DNA of 64,000 nt from Neoaquamicrobium microcysteis (GTDB lineage: Bacteria; Pseudomonadota; Alphaproteobacteria; Rhizobiales; Rhizobiaceae). Under the pieces are notes generated by a model. The model searched no databases. It was given only the letters and a program-made list of their open reading frames with translations, and was not told where the DNA came from. Of the stretch, positions 47,602-57,831 are shown in pieces. Location of the stretch: NCBI RefSeq assembly GCF_008180155.1, contig NZ_VSZS01000066.1, positions 248,001-312,000 on the forward strand. The letters run 5' to 3'. Every line of letters starts with the position of its first letter. The first letter of the stretch is position 1. The translations under genes and the position numbers were made by a program.

Positions 47602-50112
47602 CTAGCGCTTCTTGCGGCCGTTGTTCGCCGTCGCGACTTTCAGCGGTGCCTCGGCCTTGCGAAAATCTCCCCACGGATCGGCCTTGAGATTGTCGAGCCG
47701 AGTCATCGCGTTTGCGACCGTGAAATGGCTGGACTCGATCGACGGGTCGAGCTCATCCCACGCAAGCGGCATGGCTACCGTCGCGCCCTTGCGAGCGCGG
47801 GTGGAGTAGGGGGCAATCGCAGTGTTGTTGCGCCCGTTGCGCAGGTAGTCGACGTATATCCGGCCTTTGCGCTCGGCCTTCGTCGCCTTGGCGATGAAGA
47901 GACCAGGGTCATCGCCCTCCATCGCATCGGCAATGGCGCGCGCGAATGCCTTCACCTCATCCCAGCCAGCTTTGGGCTTGAGTGGGGCCACGACGTGCAG
48001 GCCTTTGCCGCCCGTCGTCTTGACGAAAGGTTCGAGACCCGCGTCGGCGAGGCGCCGGCGAACCTCGCGCGCGGCCTCCAGCATCGTTGCCCACTTCACG
48101 CCATCGCCCGGGTCGAGGTCGATCACGACCTGATCGGGCTTCTCCAGATCATCGAGCGATGCCTGCCACGGGTGGATTTCGAGCGCCGCGCCCTGCACCA
48201 GCCCGATCAAGCCGTCGAGCGTGTCGATGGCTATCAGGGTGTTATCGTCCTCGTCCTGCGGATCGACGACCGTCAAAATTTCGTCGCTCATCCCCTTCCA
48301 CCCATGTTTCTGGAAGAAGCATTGCTGCGCGGTCCCGCCCGGGCAGCGCATCAACGCGAGCGGGCGAGACACGACATGTGGCGCCATTAAGCGCCAGACT
48401 TGCGTGTAGTAGTTGGCGAGGCCTTCCTTGGTGACCCCGGCATCCTTCCAGTAGACGCGGTCCGGGTGCGTCAGCTTGACCTTGCTCGCAGTCGTGCCCG
48501 CCATGGATTTCGGGGCCTTTGCAGCTTCGCCCGCGTCGCCTTCGCGCACCACCTCCCTGGCGGGCTTATCTTCTCGAAGGCCACGGAATGCAGCATGGCG
48601 CAACAGCCCCTCACCGGTCCAGGCGCGAAACTCGACCTCGGCGACCAGTTCTGGTTTGACGAAATGGACGCCGCGCCGCGCGGTGGCATCCAGCCTGCCG
48701 TCGAAAGGCGAGGTCTTGCGCTCAAGCTTTTGCAATCGCTCGAAAAGGTCTTCGGCAACCATGCGACTGAAACCAGTTCCGACACGACCGACGTGGCGGA
48801 GCTTGCCATCCTCGAACACGCCGAGAACGAGAGAGCCTATGGAATCACGAGCTGTAGACGACGGGACATATCCGCCAATGACGAATTCCTGCCGGTCCGC
48901 GCACTTGGATTTGATCCAGTCGCGGTTTCGCCCGGATTGGTATTTTGCGTTGGCTTTCTTCGAGATGACGCCTTCGAGGCTGAGCCGGCATGCGTGCCGC
49001 AGCACCATCTCGCCGTCTTCTTCGAAATGCTCGCTGTAGCGCAACGGGCCGCCGCCATCGCGCACCAGCGTCTCCAGCGCCGCCTTGCGCTCGAGCAGCC
49101 CAACGTTTCGCATGTCCTTGCCGTCGAGATGGAGGAGGTCGAATGCGAAGAAGACGAAGCGGTCCGAGCGGCCTTCGCTGAGATCGGCTTGCAGTGCGGA
49201 GAAGTCGGACGCGCCGCTCGATCCTTCGACAACCAGCTCGCCGTCGATAACGGCTTCCTTCGCGGGGAGTGCGGCGAGGGCCTTGGGCACCTCGGTGCCG
49301 AACTTATGGGTCCAGTCCAGCCCGCTGCGTGTCAGCAGTTTCACCTTGCCATCTGCAAGATGCGCCTGCAGGCGATAGCCGTCGAACTTGATTTCGTGGA
49401 TCCAGCCGGAGCCCGTCGGAGCCTGCGGCTTCAGGGTAGCCAGCTGAGGCGGGATGAAATCGGGCATCGCGGCCTTCTTTGCACCCTTGGGAGCGGAGAC
49501 GGACTTCTTCTCGATCTTGCCGGTTTTGGACGACCAGCCAGGCTCCTCTCCCGCCACGTCCTTTATATGTCGCCCTGTCTTTACGGATTCGGGCCGCTCT
49601 TCGAGGATGTCCGGGTCGTCTTCCTCGCGGGCGTGTTCGTCGTCACCCTTGATCAGGAGCCAGTTGTCCCGCTTTTCCCGGGCCCGCCTAGCCATGCGAA
49701 TGAGATGCCAGCGCCCCGACAGCTTCTCTCCGACCAGTTCGAACTCGAGGTGGCCTTTCGCAAGGCCCTTCTTTACGTCGCCTAACGGCGTCCACGTCCC
49801 GCGATCCCAAACGATGACGGTGCCGCCGCCATACTCGCCCTTGGGGATGGTGCCCTCGAAGTCGCCGTAGTCGAGGGGATGATCCTCGACATGGACCGCC
49901 AGCCGCTTTTCCGACGGCACGAGGCTCGGCCCGCGGGTGACGGCCCAGCTTTTCAGTAGGCCATCCATCTCCAGCCGGAAGTCGTAGTGCAGCCGGGTGG
50001 CATCGTGCTTCTGGATAACGAAGCTGTTGCCGGAGGCCTTTTTTCGAGTCGTTCCCTTGGGTTCGGGCGTCTTCTTGAAGTCTCGCTTGCGGTGATATGT
50101 CTCGAGTGCCAT
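47602..50112 (-). CDS. ligD: ATP-dependent DNA ligase LigD
   Basis: Multifunctional end-joining ligase of 836 residues. Domain order is phosphoesterase (RLHYDFRLEMDGLLKSWAVTR near residue 45), adenylating ligase with the nucleotidyl Lys in EIKFDGYR near 240, OB fold to about 500, then the LigD polymerase/primase domain (ALMRCPGGTAQQCFFQKHG and the catalytic DLDPGDG near 685). The Pseudomonas-like phosphoesterase-ligase-polymerase order is thus present. The ATG at 50112 lies four bases after the upstream ku stop, so both are one operon. Confidence 0.95.
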   Translation of the reverse strand: MALETYHRKRDFKKTPEPKGTTRKKASGNSFVIQKHDATRLHYDFRLEMDGLLKSWAVTRGPSLVPSEKRLAVHVEDHPLDYGDFEGTIPKGEYGGGTVIVWDRGTWTPLGDVKKGLAKGHLEFELVGEKLSGRWHLIRMARRAREKRDNWLLIKGDDEHAREEDDPDILEERPESVKTGRHIKDVAGEEPGWSSKTGKIEKKSVSAPKGAKKAAMPDFIPPQLATLKPQAPTGSGWIHEIKFDGYRLQAHLADGKVKLLTRSGLDWTHKFGTEVPKALAALPAKEAVIDGELVVEGSSGASDFSALQADLSEGRSDRFVFFAFDLLHLDGKDMRNVGLLERKAALETLVRDGGGPLRYSEHFEEDGEMVLRHACRLSLEGVISKKANAKYQSGRNRDWIKSKCADRQEFVIGGYVPSSTARDSIGSLVLGVFEDGKLRHVGRVGTGFSRMVAEDLFERLQKLERKTSPFDGRLDATARRGVHFVKPELVAEVEFRAWTGEGLLRHAAFRGLREDKPAREVVREGDAGEAAKAPKSMAGTTASKVKLTHPDRVYWKDAGVTKEGLANYYTQVWRLMAPHVVSRPLALMRCPGGTAQQCFFQKHGWKGMSDEILTVVDPQDEDDNTLIAIDTLDGLIGLVQGAALEIHPWQASLDDLEKPDQVVIDLDPGDGVKWATMLEAAREVRRRLADAGLEPFVKTTGGKGLHVVAPLKPKAGWDEVKAFARAIADAMEGDDPGLFIAKATKAERKGRIYVDYLRNGRNNTAIAPYSTRARKGATVAMPLAWDELDPSIESSHFTVANAMTRLDNLKADPWGDFRKAEAPLKVATANNGRKKR

Positions 50113-50116
50113 CGCG

Positions 50117-50959
50117 TCAGCCCGCCTCGCGTTTTGGCGAACCTGAGGAGGACGGCTTCTTTGCCTTGCCGCGCCTCGACTTCGCTTCGGCGGCCGCACT
50201 CTCGCGCAGCGCCTCCATGAGGTCGATCACCTTGCCGGTGCGCTGCTTCTTCGGCTTTTCGATCTCGCGGCCCTCGGCCTTGGCCTTGACCAGTTCTGCC
50301 AGAGCGGCGTCGTAGCGGTCGTCGAAGGCTGCCGGATCGAAATCGCCCTTCTTGGTGTCGATGATGTGCTTGGCTAGATCGAGCATCTCGCCCTTGATCT
50401 TCATCTTCGGCACGTTGGCGAACGCATCCTCGGCGGAGCGAACCTCGTAGTCGAAGTTCAGCGTGTTCGCCAGGAGACCACAGCCGCGTGGGCGGATGAG
50501 CACGCTGCGCACCCGACGAAACAGAACTGCTCGCGCCAGTGCGGCCACCTTCTTCTTGCGCATCCCCTCGCGGATCACCGCGAACGCGGCCTCGGCGGCC
50601 TCGTCGGCCGGCGTCAGGAAATAGGGTTTGTCGAAATAGGCGGTGTCGATCTCGTTGCAGGGGACGAAATTCTCGATCGACAGCGTCTTGTCGCCCTCCG
50701 GCACGGCGGCGGCGATCTCGTCCGGCTCGAGGATCACATAGCTGTTCTTCGCCGTTTCGTAACCCTTCACCTGATCGTCGCGATCGACGGGCTTGCCCGT
50801 CTGCTCATCGACATATTCGCGCCGGACGCGGTTTCCCGTCTTTCGGTTGACGATGTGGAAGGAGACACGCTCGGACGTGGTAGCCGCCGAATATAGCGCT
50901 ACCGCACATGACAGTTCCCCCACGCTGAGGTGACCCTTCCAGATTGCACGTGTCGCCAC
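50117..50959 (-). CDS. ku: Non-homologous end joining protein Ku (second copy)
   Basis: Ku of 280 residues in an operon with ligD. The core opens IWKGHLSVGELSCAVALYSA, then FHIVNRKTGNRVRREYVDEQTG and VPCNEIDTAYFDKPYFL. A Lys/Arg-rich tail of 35-40 residues follows a LIDLMEALRESAAA helix. It is clearly diverged from the other Ku gene at 46.8 kb, so the two probably form a heterodimer or have separate roles, as known in Sinorhizobium. Confidence 0.94.
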   Translation of the reverse strand: MATRAIWKGHLSVGELSCAVALYSAATTSERVSFHIVNRKTGNRVRREYVDEQTGKPVDRDDQVKGYETAKNSYVILEPDEIAAAVPEGDKTLSIENFVPCNEIDTAYFDKPYFLTPADEAAEAAFAVIREGMRKKKVAALARAVLFRRVRSVLIRPRGCGLLANTLNFDYEVRSAEDAFANVPKMKIKGEMLDLAKHIIDTKKGDFDPAAFDDRYDAALAELVKAKAEGREIEKPKKQRTGKVIDLMEALRESAAAEAKSRRGKAKKPSSSGSPKREAG

Positions 50960-50983
50960 CGATGGCTCCTACATCCGATCGCT

Positions 50984-51553
50984 TCAGCAGTCGGTTCCGT
51001 CCTGCTCGTCTTCTTCAGGCGCGGTCGCCACGGTTGCGGCATCTTCGTCCGGCTCGGCCGCCGGGGCCTGCGGACCTTCGATGGCGGTCTCACCGCTGAT
51101 CGGGTCGAGGCCCGAAGCGACTTGCGGATGGTCATGCTGCGGCGATGAATCAAGCTCCTCGGACTGGCTGGTGCCGATGTTCGAGCCGCCGAGGCCTCCG
51201 GTGAAGCCGGTCGATCCAGATCCGCCGGGAGCCGTGCCGGCATCCGGGCCTGCAACAGGCTGGGTCTCGGACGTCGATTGCGACGCGGATTCTCCTGCGC
51301 CGGCATTTTGCGCAGCGTTGGCATCGTCGGCGTCCTCGCCGGACAGCGCGGCCTGCATATCGTCGGTATCGCCGGAAGGGGCTACGCCCGACAAGTCCAC
51401 ACAGTCGCCTCGCTCGGGCTGCACCTCGTCCTGTTGGGTCGGGGCCGCCTGTGCAGGCTGCTCCGTCGCTACTGGGGGTGGCGTCTGGGCGTAGACGAGT
51501 GGCGCCGTCATCATCGCTCCCGCCAGCGGGAGCGCAAACAGAATGCGTTTCAT
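50984..51553 (-). CDS. Secreted acidic low-complexity protein
   Basis: Protein of 189 residues, not recognised. The ATG at 51553 follows GGAGGATG and starts a signal peptide with cleavage near AYAQT, residue 23. The mature part is poor in hydrophobic residues, rich in Ala, Gly, Ser, Asp and Glu and probably disordered, with two Cys residues: one at about 51 and one as the last residue. An intramolecular or partner disulfide is possible. It lies 24 bp upstream of ku on the minus strand and 50 bp downstream of selD. Confidence 0.65.
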   Translation of the reverse strand: MKRILFALPLAGAMMTAPLVYAQTPPPVATEQPAQAAPTQQDEVQPERGDCVDLSGVAPSGDTDDMQAALSGEDADDANAAQNAGAGESASQSTSETQPVAGPDAGTAPGGSGSTGFTGGLGGSNIGTSQSEELDSSPQHDHPQVASGLDPISGETAIEGPQAPAAEPDEDAATVATAPEEDEQDGTDC

Positions 51554-51603
51554 GTCATCCTCCGGTCGGTGGAGGCTAGAACACCTGAGACGCGGATTCG
51601 TTG

Positions 51604-52656
51604 CTAGACAACCTCGACCCGTGCGGCGCCAGCCTCGACCGAACCGACGATGGACGCCCGCGGATAGCCCGCCTGCCGGATGCGCGCCAGGAGAGTTTCG
51701 GCGTTGGCGGCATCGACCGACACAAGCAGCCCGCCCGAGGTCTGCGGGTCGGTGAGCAGGTGACGCTGCCACTCGGGCATATCAGCGGGCTGCTTGACGC
51801 CGTCCCCGTAGCTCTTCCAGTTGCGATGAGACGCGCCGGTGACAAAACCCGCCTGCGACAGGCTGGCCGCTTCGGTCAACAACGGCAGGGCGTCGAGTTG
51901 AAGCCGGATGGTCGCGCCAGCACCACGCGCCATCTCAAGCGAGTGCCCGAGAATGCCAAATCCGGTGACGTCCGTGAGCGCGCCGACGCTGGCATCCGCG
52001 CCGAGGTCCGAGCCGATGCGGTTGAGCTGCGTCGTCGAAGCGATCATTTCGTCATAGGCGGCTTCGGAAAGCTGGCCCTTCTTGATCGCAGCCGAATATA
52101 TGCCGATACCGATGCCCTTCGTCAGAATGAGCCGGTCGCCGGGGCGGGCCACCGAGTTGCGCTTCACTTGGTTGGTCGGGCAGGTGCCTATGACGGCGAG
52201 GCCGTAGACCGGCTCGGGGCAGTCTATCGAATGGCCGCCGGCAACCGGTATCCCCGCCTGCGCGCAAATTGCAGCGCCACCGGCCAAAATTTGCCTTATG
52301 TCGGCCGGGTCCATCTTGTCGATGGGCATGCCCACGATGGCGAGCGCGAAAATGGGCGTTCCACCCATGGCATATACATCCGAGATCGCATTGGTCGCCG
52401 CGATGCGCCCGAAGGTTTCCGGGTCGTCCACCATGGGCATGAAGAAGTCGGTGGTGGCGATGATGGAGGTCTTGCCGTCGAGGTCCCATACGGCCGCATC
52501 GTCGGCCGTTTCCGTGCCGACGAGCAGGTTGGCGAACGGACCGGCCTTGGGCATCTCGCTCAAAAGATCGTGAAGGACGGCCGGCGCAAGCTTGCAGCCG
52601 CAGCCTCCGCCATGGGCAAGACTCGTCAGACGAGGCTTTTCAACGGGCGCGTGCAT
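51604..52656 (-). CDS. selD: Selenide, water dikinase
   Basis: Makes selenophosphate from selenide and ATP, the selenium donor for selenocysteine. With the ATG at 52656 (AAGGGAG upstream) it has 350 residues; an ATG at 52689 is less likely. The N-terminal active site is GGGCGCK with Cys19, Cys21 and Lys22; it uses Cys, not selenocysteine, at the catalytic position. Other marks are [29 protein letters not shown] near residue 80 (split here by family variation) and [11 protein letters not shown] near 220. Divergent from fdnG. Confidence 0.96.
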   Translation of the reverse strand: MHAPVEKPRLTSLAHGGGCGCKLAPAVLHDLLSEMPKAGPFANLLVGTETADDAAVWDLDGKTSIIATTDFFMPMVDDPETFGRIAATNAISDVYAMGGTPIFALAIVGMPIDKMDPADIRQILAGGAAICAQAGIPVAGGHSIDCPEPVYGLAVIGTCPTNQVKRNSVARPGDRLILTKGIGIGIYSAAIKKGQLSEAAYDEMIASTTQLNRIGSDLGADASVGALTDVTGFGILGHSLEMARGAGATIRLQLDALPLLTEAASLSQAGFVTGASHRNWKSYGDGVKQPADMPEWQRHLLTDPQTSGGLLVSVDAANAETLLARIRQAGYPRASIVGSVEAGAARVEVV

Positions 52657-52778
52657 TGGAATCTCCCTTGTCAGGTCCGGCTTTGGCAATAGTTACCCGC
52701 ATCAGCAACAACGTACAGTCGAATGCGGCGTTTCTTAAACTTGATTATGAGCGTCATCTTTTTGATCTTGTTTAATAT

Positions 52779-52801
52779 AACATGAAATAAAGACTCATGT
52801 T
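52779..52801. promoter_or_regulatory. Inverted repeat between selD and fdnG
   Basis: AACATGA at 52779-52785 and TCATGTT at 52795-52801, nine bases apart, in the AT-rich divergent promoter region. The centre lies just upstream of the -35 element of fdnG, so it could bind an activator or repressor of formate dehydrogenase synthesis. No FNR-type full site was seen. Confidence 0.45.
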
Positions 52802-52809
52802 TTACTTCT

Positions 52810-52838
52810 TTGACAGCGTATGGGTGCAACTGTAGCAT
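52810..52838 (+). promoter_or_regulatory. Sigma-70-like promoter of the fdn-sel operon
   Basis: TTGACA at 52810-52815 and TAGCAT at 52833-52838 with a 17-base spacer; the transcript would begin near 52845, about 50 bases before the fdnG start. Confidence 0.55.
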
Positions 52839-52894
52839 TGCCTGCGAGTCCGATCAGGCGTGAGCGGGCAAGATGGTCAGAGGGAGGTCTCTGG

Positions 52895-55800
52895 ATGAAT
52901 ATGGAAATCTCTCGGCGAAGCTTCCTGAAAGGAGCGGGCGCGGGCGTCGCAGTGACGACGATCGGCGCTTTCGGCTTCGGGGAAGCGGAAGCCGCTTTCG
53001 TGGAAGGGCTCAGGCCCTACAAGCTTGCCGGCACAACCGAGACGCGCAACACCTGCCCTTACTGCTCGGTGGCCTGCGGCGTCGTGATCTATTCGAAGGG
53101 CGACATCGAGCAGGGGACGGCCGAGGCCATCCACCTCGAAGGCGATGTCGATCATCCGACGAATCGCGGCACGCTTTGCCCGAAGGGTTCGGCGTTGCTC
53201 GACTTCATCAAGGCCGATACCCGCCTGATGAAGCCCAAAGTTCGCCGCGCCGGCTCCAACACCTTCGAGGAAATCTCCTGGGATGAGGCGCTGGACGGCA
53301 TCGTGCGTCACATGAAGGACGATCGCGACGCCAACTTCATCGAGCGCAACATGGATGGCGTTCCGGTGAATCGCTGGACGACGACGGGCTTCCTGGCCGC
53401 GTCGGCCACGACCAACGAAACCGCGTTTCTGACTTACAAGGCCGTTCGTTCGGCCGGCATGGTGGCTTTCGACAACCAAGCGAGAGTCTGACACGGCCCC
53501 ACGGTGTCCAGTCTGGGCCCAACATTCGGTCGTGGTGCAATGACAAATTCGTGGACCGACATTCGGAACACGGACCTGGTCGTAATCATGGGCGGCAATG
53601 CCGCCGAAGCGCATCCTTGCGGCTTCAAATGGGTCACGGAGGCGAAAGCCAATCGTGGCGCAAAGCTCATCGTCGTCGATCCGCGCTATACGCGCTCGGC
53701 CTCGGTGGCGGATTATTACGCGCCGATCCGGCAGGGCTCGGACATCGCGTTCCTTCTGGGCGTCATCAAATACTGCATCGACAACGACAAGGTGCAGTGG
53801 GACTACGTCAACGCGTTCACCAATGCCGCCTACCTCGTGAAGGAAGGCTTCACCTATCAGGACGGCCTGTTTACCGGTTACGACGCCGAAAAGCGTGAGT
53901 ACGACCGCGCCACCTGGGACTACCAGATCGGCGAGGACGGCTACGTCCTCATGGACGAGACGCTTCAGGACCCGCGTTGCGTCTGGAACCTGCTGAAAGA
54001 GCATATCGCCATCTACACGCCTGAGATGGTGGAGCGAATCTGTGGCACCCCCAAGGACAAGTTCCTGAAGGTCGCCGAGATGATCTCGGAATGCTCGACG
54101 CCGACGAAGACGATGACGTCGATGTATGCGCTAGGCTGGACCCAACACTCCAAGGGCTCGCAGAACATCCGCTCCATGGCGATGCTGCAGCTCATTCTGG
54201 GCAACATCGGCGTGCGCGGCGGCGGCATGAATGCGCTGCGTGGGCACTCCAATATCCAGGGCCTGACCGACATCGGACTGATGTCGAACCTGATTCCCGG
54301 ATATCTCAACATCCCGACGGAGCGTGAGGTCGATTATGCGACCTACATAGGCTCGCGCGGCTTCAAGCCGCTCCGGCCCAATCAGGTGAGCTACTGGCAG
54401 AACTATCCGAAGTTCTTCATCTCCTTCATGAAAGCGATGTGGGGCTCGGCGGCGACGCCGCAAAACGAGTTCGCCTACCACTACCTGCCGAAACTCGACC
54501 TGCCGGCCTATGACGTGCTGCGGGCTTTCGAGATGATGGATCAGGGGCAGATGCACGGTTATTTCTGCCAGGGCTTCAACCCGCTCCTGTCCTTCCCCGA
54601 TCGCGGCAAGATCACCCGGTCGCTGTCGAAGCTGAAGTATCTGGTGGTCATGGACCCGCTGGAGACGGAGACGGCACGGTTCTGGGAGAACCACGGCGAG
54701 TTCAACGACGTGGATTCGGCATCGATCCAGACAGAGGTGTATCAGCTGCCGACGAGCTGCTTTGCAGAGGATGAAGGCGCGCTCGTCAACTCGGGCCGCT
54801 GGCTGCAATGGCACTGGCCGGCGCAGAACCTGCCGGGCGAGGCCAAGCACGACACCTGGATCATGGCGCAAATTCACCTGCGTCTGAAGAAGCTCTACCA
54901 GGAGGAGGGTGGCAAGTTCGCCGACCCGATCCTGAACCTGCACTGGCCCTATGCCGATCCAGGTGAGCCGACGGCGGACGAGATCGCACGCGAACTCAAC
55001 GGTTACGCCGTGGAGACGCTGCGTGATCCCAACGACCCGACCAAGGTGCTCGTGGAAGCGGGGCAGCAGGTTCCGGGCTTTGCCGCCCTGCGTGACGACG
55101 GATCTACGGCTGCCGGCTGCTGGATTTATTCCGGCTGCTACAACCAGAATGGCAACAACATGGCGCGGCGGGACAATTCCGACCCCGACGCGACCGGCGC
55201 CTATCTCAACTGGGCGTTCTCTTGGCCGGCAAACAGGCGCATCCTGTACAACCGCGCGTCCGCCGATCTGGATGGCAAGGCGTGGGATCCCGAGCGCAAG
55301 CTGATCGAGTGGGACGGAGAGAAGTGGGCTGGCTATGACGTGCCGGATATCCCGCCGACCTCCAACCCACGCGAGGTAGGGCCGTTCATCATGAACCCGG
55401 AGGGGCAGTCGCGGCTGTTCAGCCGAGGCATGATGCGGGACGGGCCATTCCCTGCGCACTACGAGCCGTTCGAGTCGCCGGTCGTGAACGTTGTCGCGCC
55501 GGCGATCCGGGGCAATCCCGTTGCCCGCGTGTTCGAAAGCGACCGGGAGAGCTTCGGCGACGCAGACGAATTCCCCTATGCGGCGACCTCCTACCGGCTG
55601 ACCGAGCACTTCCACTACTGGACGAAGCACGTCTGGGTGAACGCCGTTCTCCAGCCGGAATTCTTCGTCGAGATCTCGGAAGCGCTCGCAGAAGAGAAGG
55701 GCATCGAGAAGGGAGGCTGGTGCCGGGTCTGGAACAAGCGCGGCTCGGTCCATGCCAAGGCGGTGGTGACCAAGCGTATCCAAACGCTGATGTGCGACGG

Positions 55801-55975
55801 CAAGCCGGTGCATATCGTCGGCATTCCACTGCACTGGGGCTTCACGGGCGCGGCCAAGAACGGCATGGGCCCTAACTCGCTGACCCCGTTCGTGGGTGAC
55901 GCAAACATCGAGACGCCCGAGTTCAAGGCGTTTCTCGTCAACATCGAGCCGTCCAACGGTCCGGCAACGGCATAA
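52895..55975 (+). CDS. fdnG: Formate dehydrogenase alpha subunit, selenoprotein
   Basis: Molybdenum/bis-MGD formate dehydrogenase of the membrane-bound FdnG/FdoG type, 1026 residues including selenocysteine 199, encoded by the in-frame UGA at 53489-53491. The ATG at 52895 has AGGGAGGT upstream and opens with a twin-arginine signal (SRRSFLKGAG). The [4Fe-4S] ligands are Cys54, Cys57, Cys61 and Cys95. After Sec comes the family HGPTV-LxxTFGRGAMTNSW stretch, with RGGGMNALRGHSNIQG later. Without recoding it would look like two genes. Acts in the periplasm with FdnH and FdnI, oxidising formate. Confidence 0.96.
53489..53520 (+). promoter_or_regulatory. Selenocysteine UGA codon and SECIS-like hairpin
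   Basis: The UGA is followed by a hairpin: stem strands 53503-53509 and 53515-53520 with an AGTCT loop at 53510-53514. The GT in the loop lies 20-21 bases after the UGA, exactly as in E. coli fdhF, and the first three codons after UGA have the same CAC GGC CC start. SelB, in this window, is the expected binder. Confidence 0.82.
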
Positions 55976-55989
55976 GGGAGGATTGAAAG

Positions 55990-56967
55990 ATGACCATCAA
56001 CGTCAATCCGCCCGTCGCTGCCGACACCACGATGCAGATGGGACCGCAGGACTACATTCGGCGGTCCGCATCCTCGGTGCCGGCCCCTGCGCGACAGCTC
56101 GAGCCGGTAGCCAAGCTCATCGACGTGTCGAAATGCATCGGCTGCAAGGCCTGCCAGTCGGCGTGTCTCGAATGGAACGATCTGCGCGAGGAGGTGGGCG
56201 TCAATACGGGGGTTTACGACAACCCGCACGACCTGACGCCCAACACCTTCACGCTGATGCGTTTCACCGAGTGGGTGAACCCGGAGACCGACAATCTCGA
56301 ATGGCTGATCCGCAAGGACGGCTGCATGCATTGCGCCGATCCGGGTTGCCTCAAGGCATGTCCGGCCCCCGGCGCGATCGTGCAGTATTCCAACGGCGTC
56401 GTCGACTTCGTGAAGGAGAACTGCATCGGCTGCGGCTATTGCGTGAAGGGGTGCCCGTTCGACATTCCGCGCATCTCCAAGGTCGATAACCGCTCCTACA
56501 AGTGTACGCTTTGCTCCGACCGTATCGCGGTGGGCCAGGGGCCGGCCTGTGCCAAGGCATGCCCGACCAAGGCCATCGTGTTCGGCACCAAGGAGGAGAT
56601 GAAGGCGCATGCGGCGGAGCGCATCGAGGATCTGAAGTCGCGCGGCTACAGCAATGCCGGACTCTACGACCCGCCGGGCGTTGGCGGAACGCATGTGATG
56701 TACGTGCTGCATCATGCCGACAAGCCGTCGATCTATGCCGGTCTGCCCGACGATCCGCGCATCTCGCCGCTGGTCGAGGCGTGGAAGGGCGTGACCAAAT
56801 ATGCCGGCCTCGCCCTTATGGGCTTTGCGGCCGCCGCCGGCTTCGTGCATATGGCGGTATCGGGGCGCAACCGCGTCACGGTGGAGGACGACGAGGAGGC
56901 GCGCCGGCTGGCGGAGCGGGCTCCGGGTGCAGCTCCGCTTGACCCGAGCAAGGAGCCCTCGGCATGA
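55990..56967 (+). CDS. fdnH: Formate dehydrogenase beta subunit, iron-sulfur
   Basis: Electron-transfer subunit of 325 residues. Four [4Fe-4S] cluster Cys groups are visible: [11 protein letters not shown] near residue 47, [14 protein letters not shown] near 112, [12 protein letters not shown] near 145, and CTLCSDR with CAKACP near 170-190. A C-terminal membrane segment (about 277-297) anchors it from the periplasmic side. The N-terminus has no signal, consistent with co-export with the Tat-signalled alpha subunit. It lies 14 bp after fdnG and overlaps fdnI by four bases. Confidence 0.96.
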   Translation: MTINVNPPVAADTTMQMGPQDYIRRSASSVPAPARQLEPVAKLIDVSKCIGCKACQSACLEWNDLREEVGVNTGVYDNPHDLTPNTFTLMRFTEWVNPETDNLEWLIRKDGCMHCADPGCLKACPAPGAIVQYSNGVVDFVKENCIGCGYCVKGCPFDIPRISKVDNRSYKCTLCSDRIAVGQGPACAKACPTKAIVFGTKEEMKAHAAERIEDLKSRGYSNAGLYDPPGVGGTHVMYVLHHADKPSIYAGLPDDPRISPLVEAWKGVTKYAGLALMGFAAAAGFVHMAVSGRNRVTVEDDEEARRLAERAPGAAPLDPSKEPSA

Positions 56968-57707
56968 CCGACGGTACCATGCATGGCCACAACCGGCCCG
57001 CACCGCACGTGACCAAGGCCGATATCGACCGAGGCGACCGGCTTCATGTCGGTCGCGAGGTTATCGTCGACCGCTATACGAAATGGGCACGCCTCAACCA
57101 CTGGGTCACGGCGATCAGCCTGATCCTGCTGGCTCTTTCCGGGCTGGCGCTGTTTCACCCATCGCTGTTCTGGCTGACAAACCTGTTCGGCGGCGGGCAA
57201 ATGACGCGGATGCTTCATCCGTGGTTCGGCGTGGTGCTGTTCTTCTCGTTTGCAGGATTGTTCATCCGGTTCTTCCGTCTCAACCTGCCCGCACGCGAGG
57301 ATGCACAGTGGGCGGCGCGCATCGGCGACGTGCTCAAGGGCAATGAAGAAAAGCTTCCCGAAGTCGGCAAATACAATGCCGGCCAGAAGTTCGTCTTCTG
57401 GGCGATGTCGGTGCTGATCATGATACTGATCGCCTCCGGCCTCGGCATCTGGGAAGAATACTTCACCCAGTACCTCACGATCGAGCAGTTGCGCATCGCC
57501 GTGCTGGTTCATTCGATCGCAGCTGTCGCCATCATCTGCGTGTGGATTATCCACGTCTATGCAGCCTTCTGGGTGCAGGGCACGCTCAGCGCGATGACCC
57601 GCGGCACCGTCAGCGGCGGCTGGGCATGGCGACATCACCGCAAGTGGCTGCGTGCGCTGGCGGCATACGGCAAGCGGGACGACCGTCCGGACGAACCCAA
57701 GAGCTGA
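56964..57707 (+). CDS. fdnI: Formate dehydrogenase gamma subunit, cytochrome b556
   Basis: Di-haem membrane cytochrome of 247 residues that passes electrons from FdnH to quinone. Four hydrophobic segments and haem-type His residues appear in [52 protein letters not shown]. It is longer at the N-terminus than E. coli FdnI by about 30 polar residues. It is the last fdn structural gene; a strong hairpin lies in the 124 bp before fdhE. Confidence 0.93.
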   Translation: MTDGTMHGHNRPAPHVTKADIDRGDRLHVGREVIVDRYTKWARLNHWVTAISLILLALSGLALFHPSLFWLTNLFGGGQMTRMLHPWFGVVLFFSFAGLFIRFFRLNLPAREDAQWAARIGDVLKGNEEKLPEVGKYNAGQKFVFWAMSVLIMILIASGLGIWEEYFTQYLTIEQLRIAVLVHSIAAVAIICVWIIHVYAAFWVQGTLSAMTRGTVSGGWAWRHHRKWLRALAAYGKRDDRPDEPKS

Positions 57708-57753
57708 CCTCAACCCGGGTAGCCTTGCGGCGAGGTCACCCCGAAATTCCCAC

Positions 57754-57785
57754 TTGCGGTGGGCCGGCTTTCCGGCTCACCGCAA
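57754..57785 (+). terminator. Strong hairpin between fdnI and fdhE
   Basis: A 14-bp stem (57754-57767 with 57772-57785), fully paired except one G-T wobble at 62/77, closed by a CTTT loop. It lies 46 bases after the fdnI stop. No T run follows, so partial termination or 3' end protection of the fdnGHI message, lowering expression of fdhE-selAB, is likely. Confidence 0.6.
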
Positions 57786-57831
57786 AACTGTCTAGAATGC
57801 CGCGTGGCCCGTGCGGCTCGTGGAGGAGCGA

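Noticed and set aside
52761-52775. Possible FNR site near TTGATCTTGTTTAA in the fdn control region
   Set aside because: Only the left half TTGAT matches; the right half differs from ATCAA at two positions, so it is too weak.
53489-53491. Apparent premature stop splitting fdnG into two ORFs
   Set aside because: The frame is unchanged across it, the position is the family selenocysteine and a SECIS-like hairpin follows, so it is recoding, not a nonsense mutation or frameshift.
54131-55834. Long minus-strand frame opposite fdnG
   Set aside because: Shadow of a well-supported gene; composition typical of GC-rich antisense frames.
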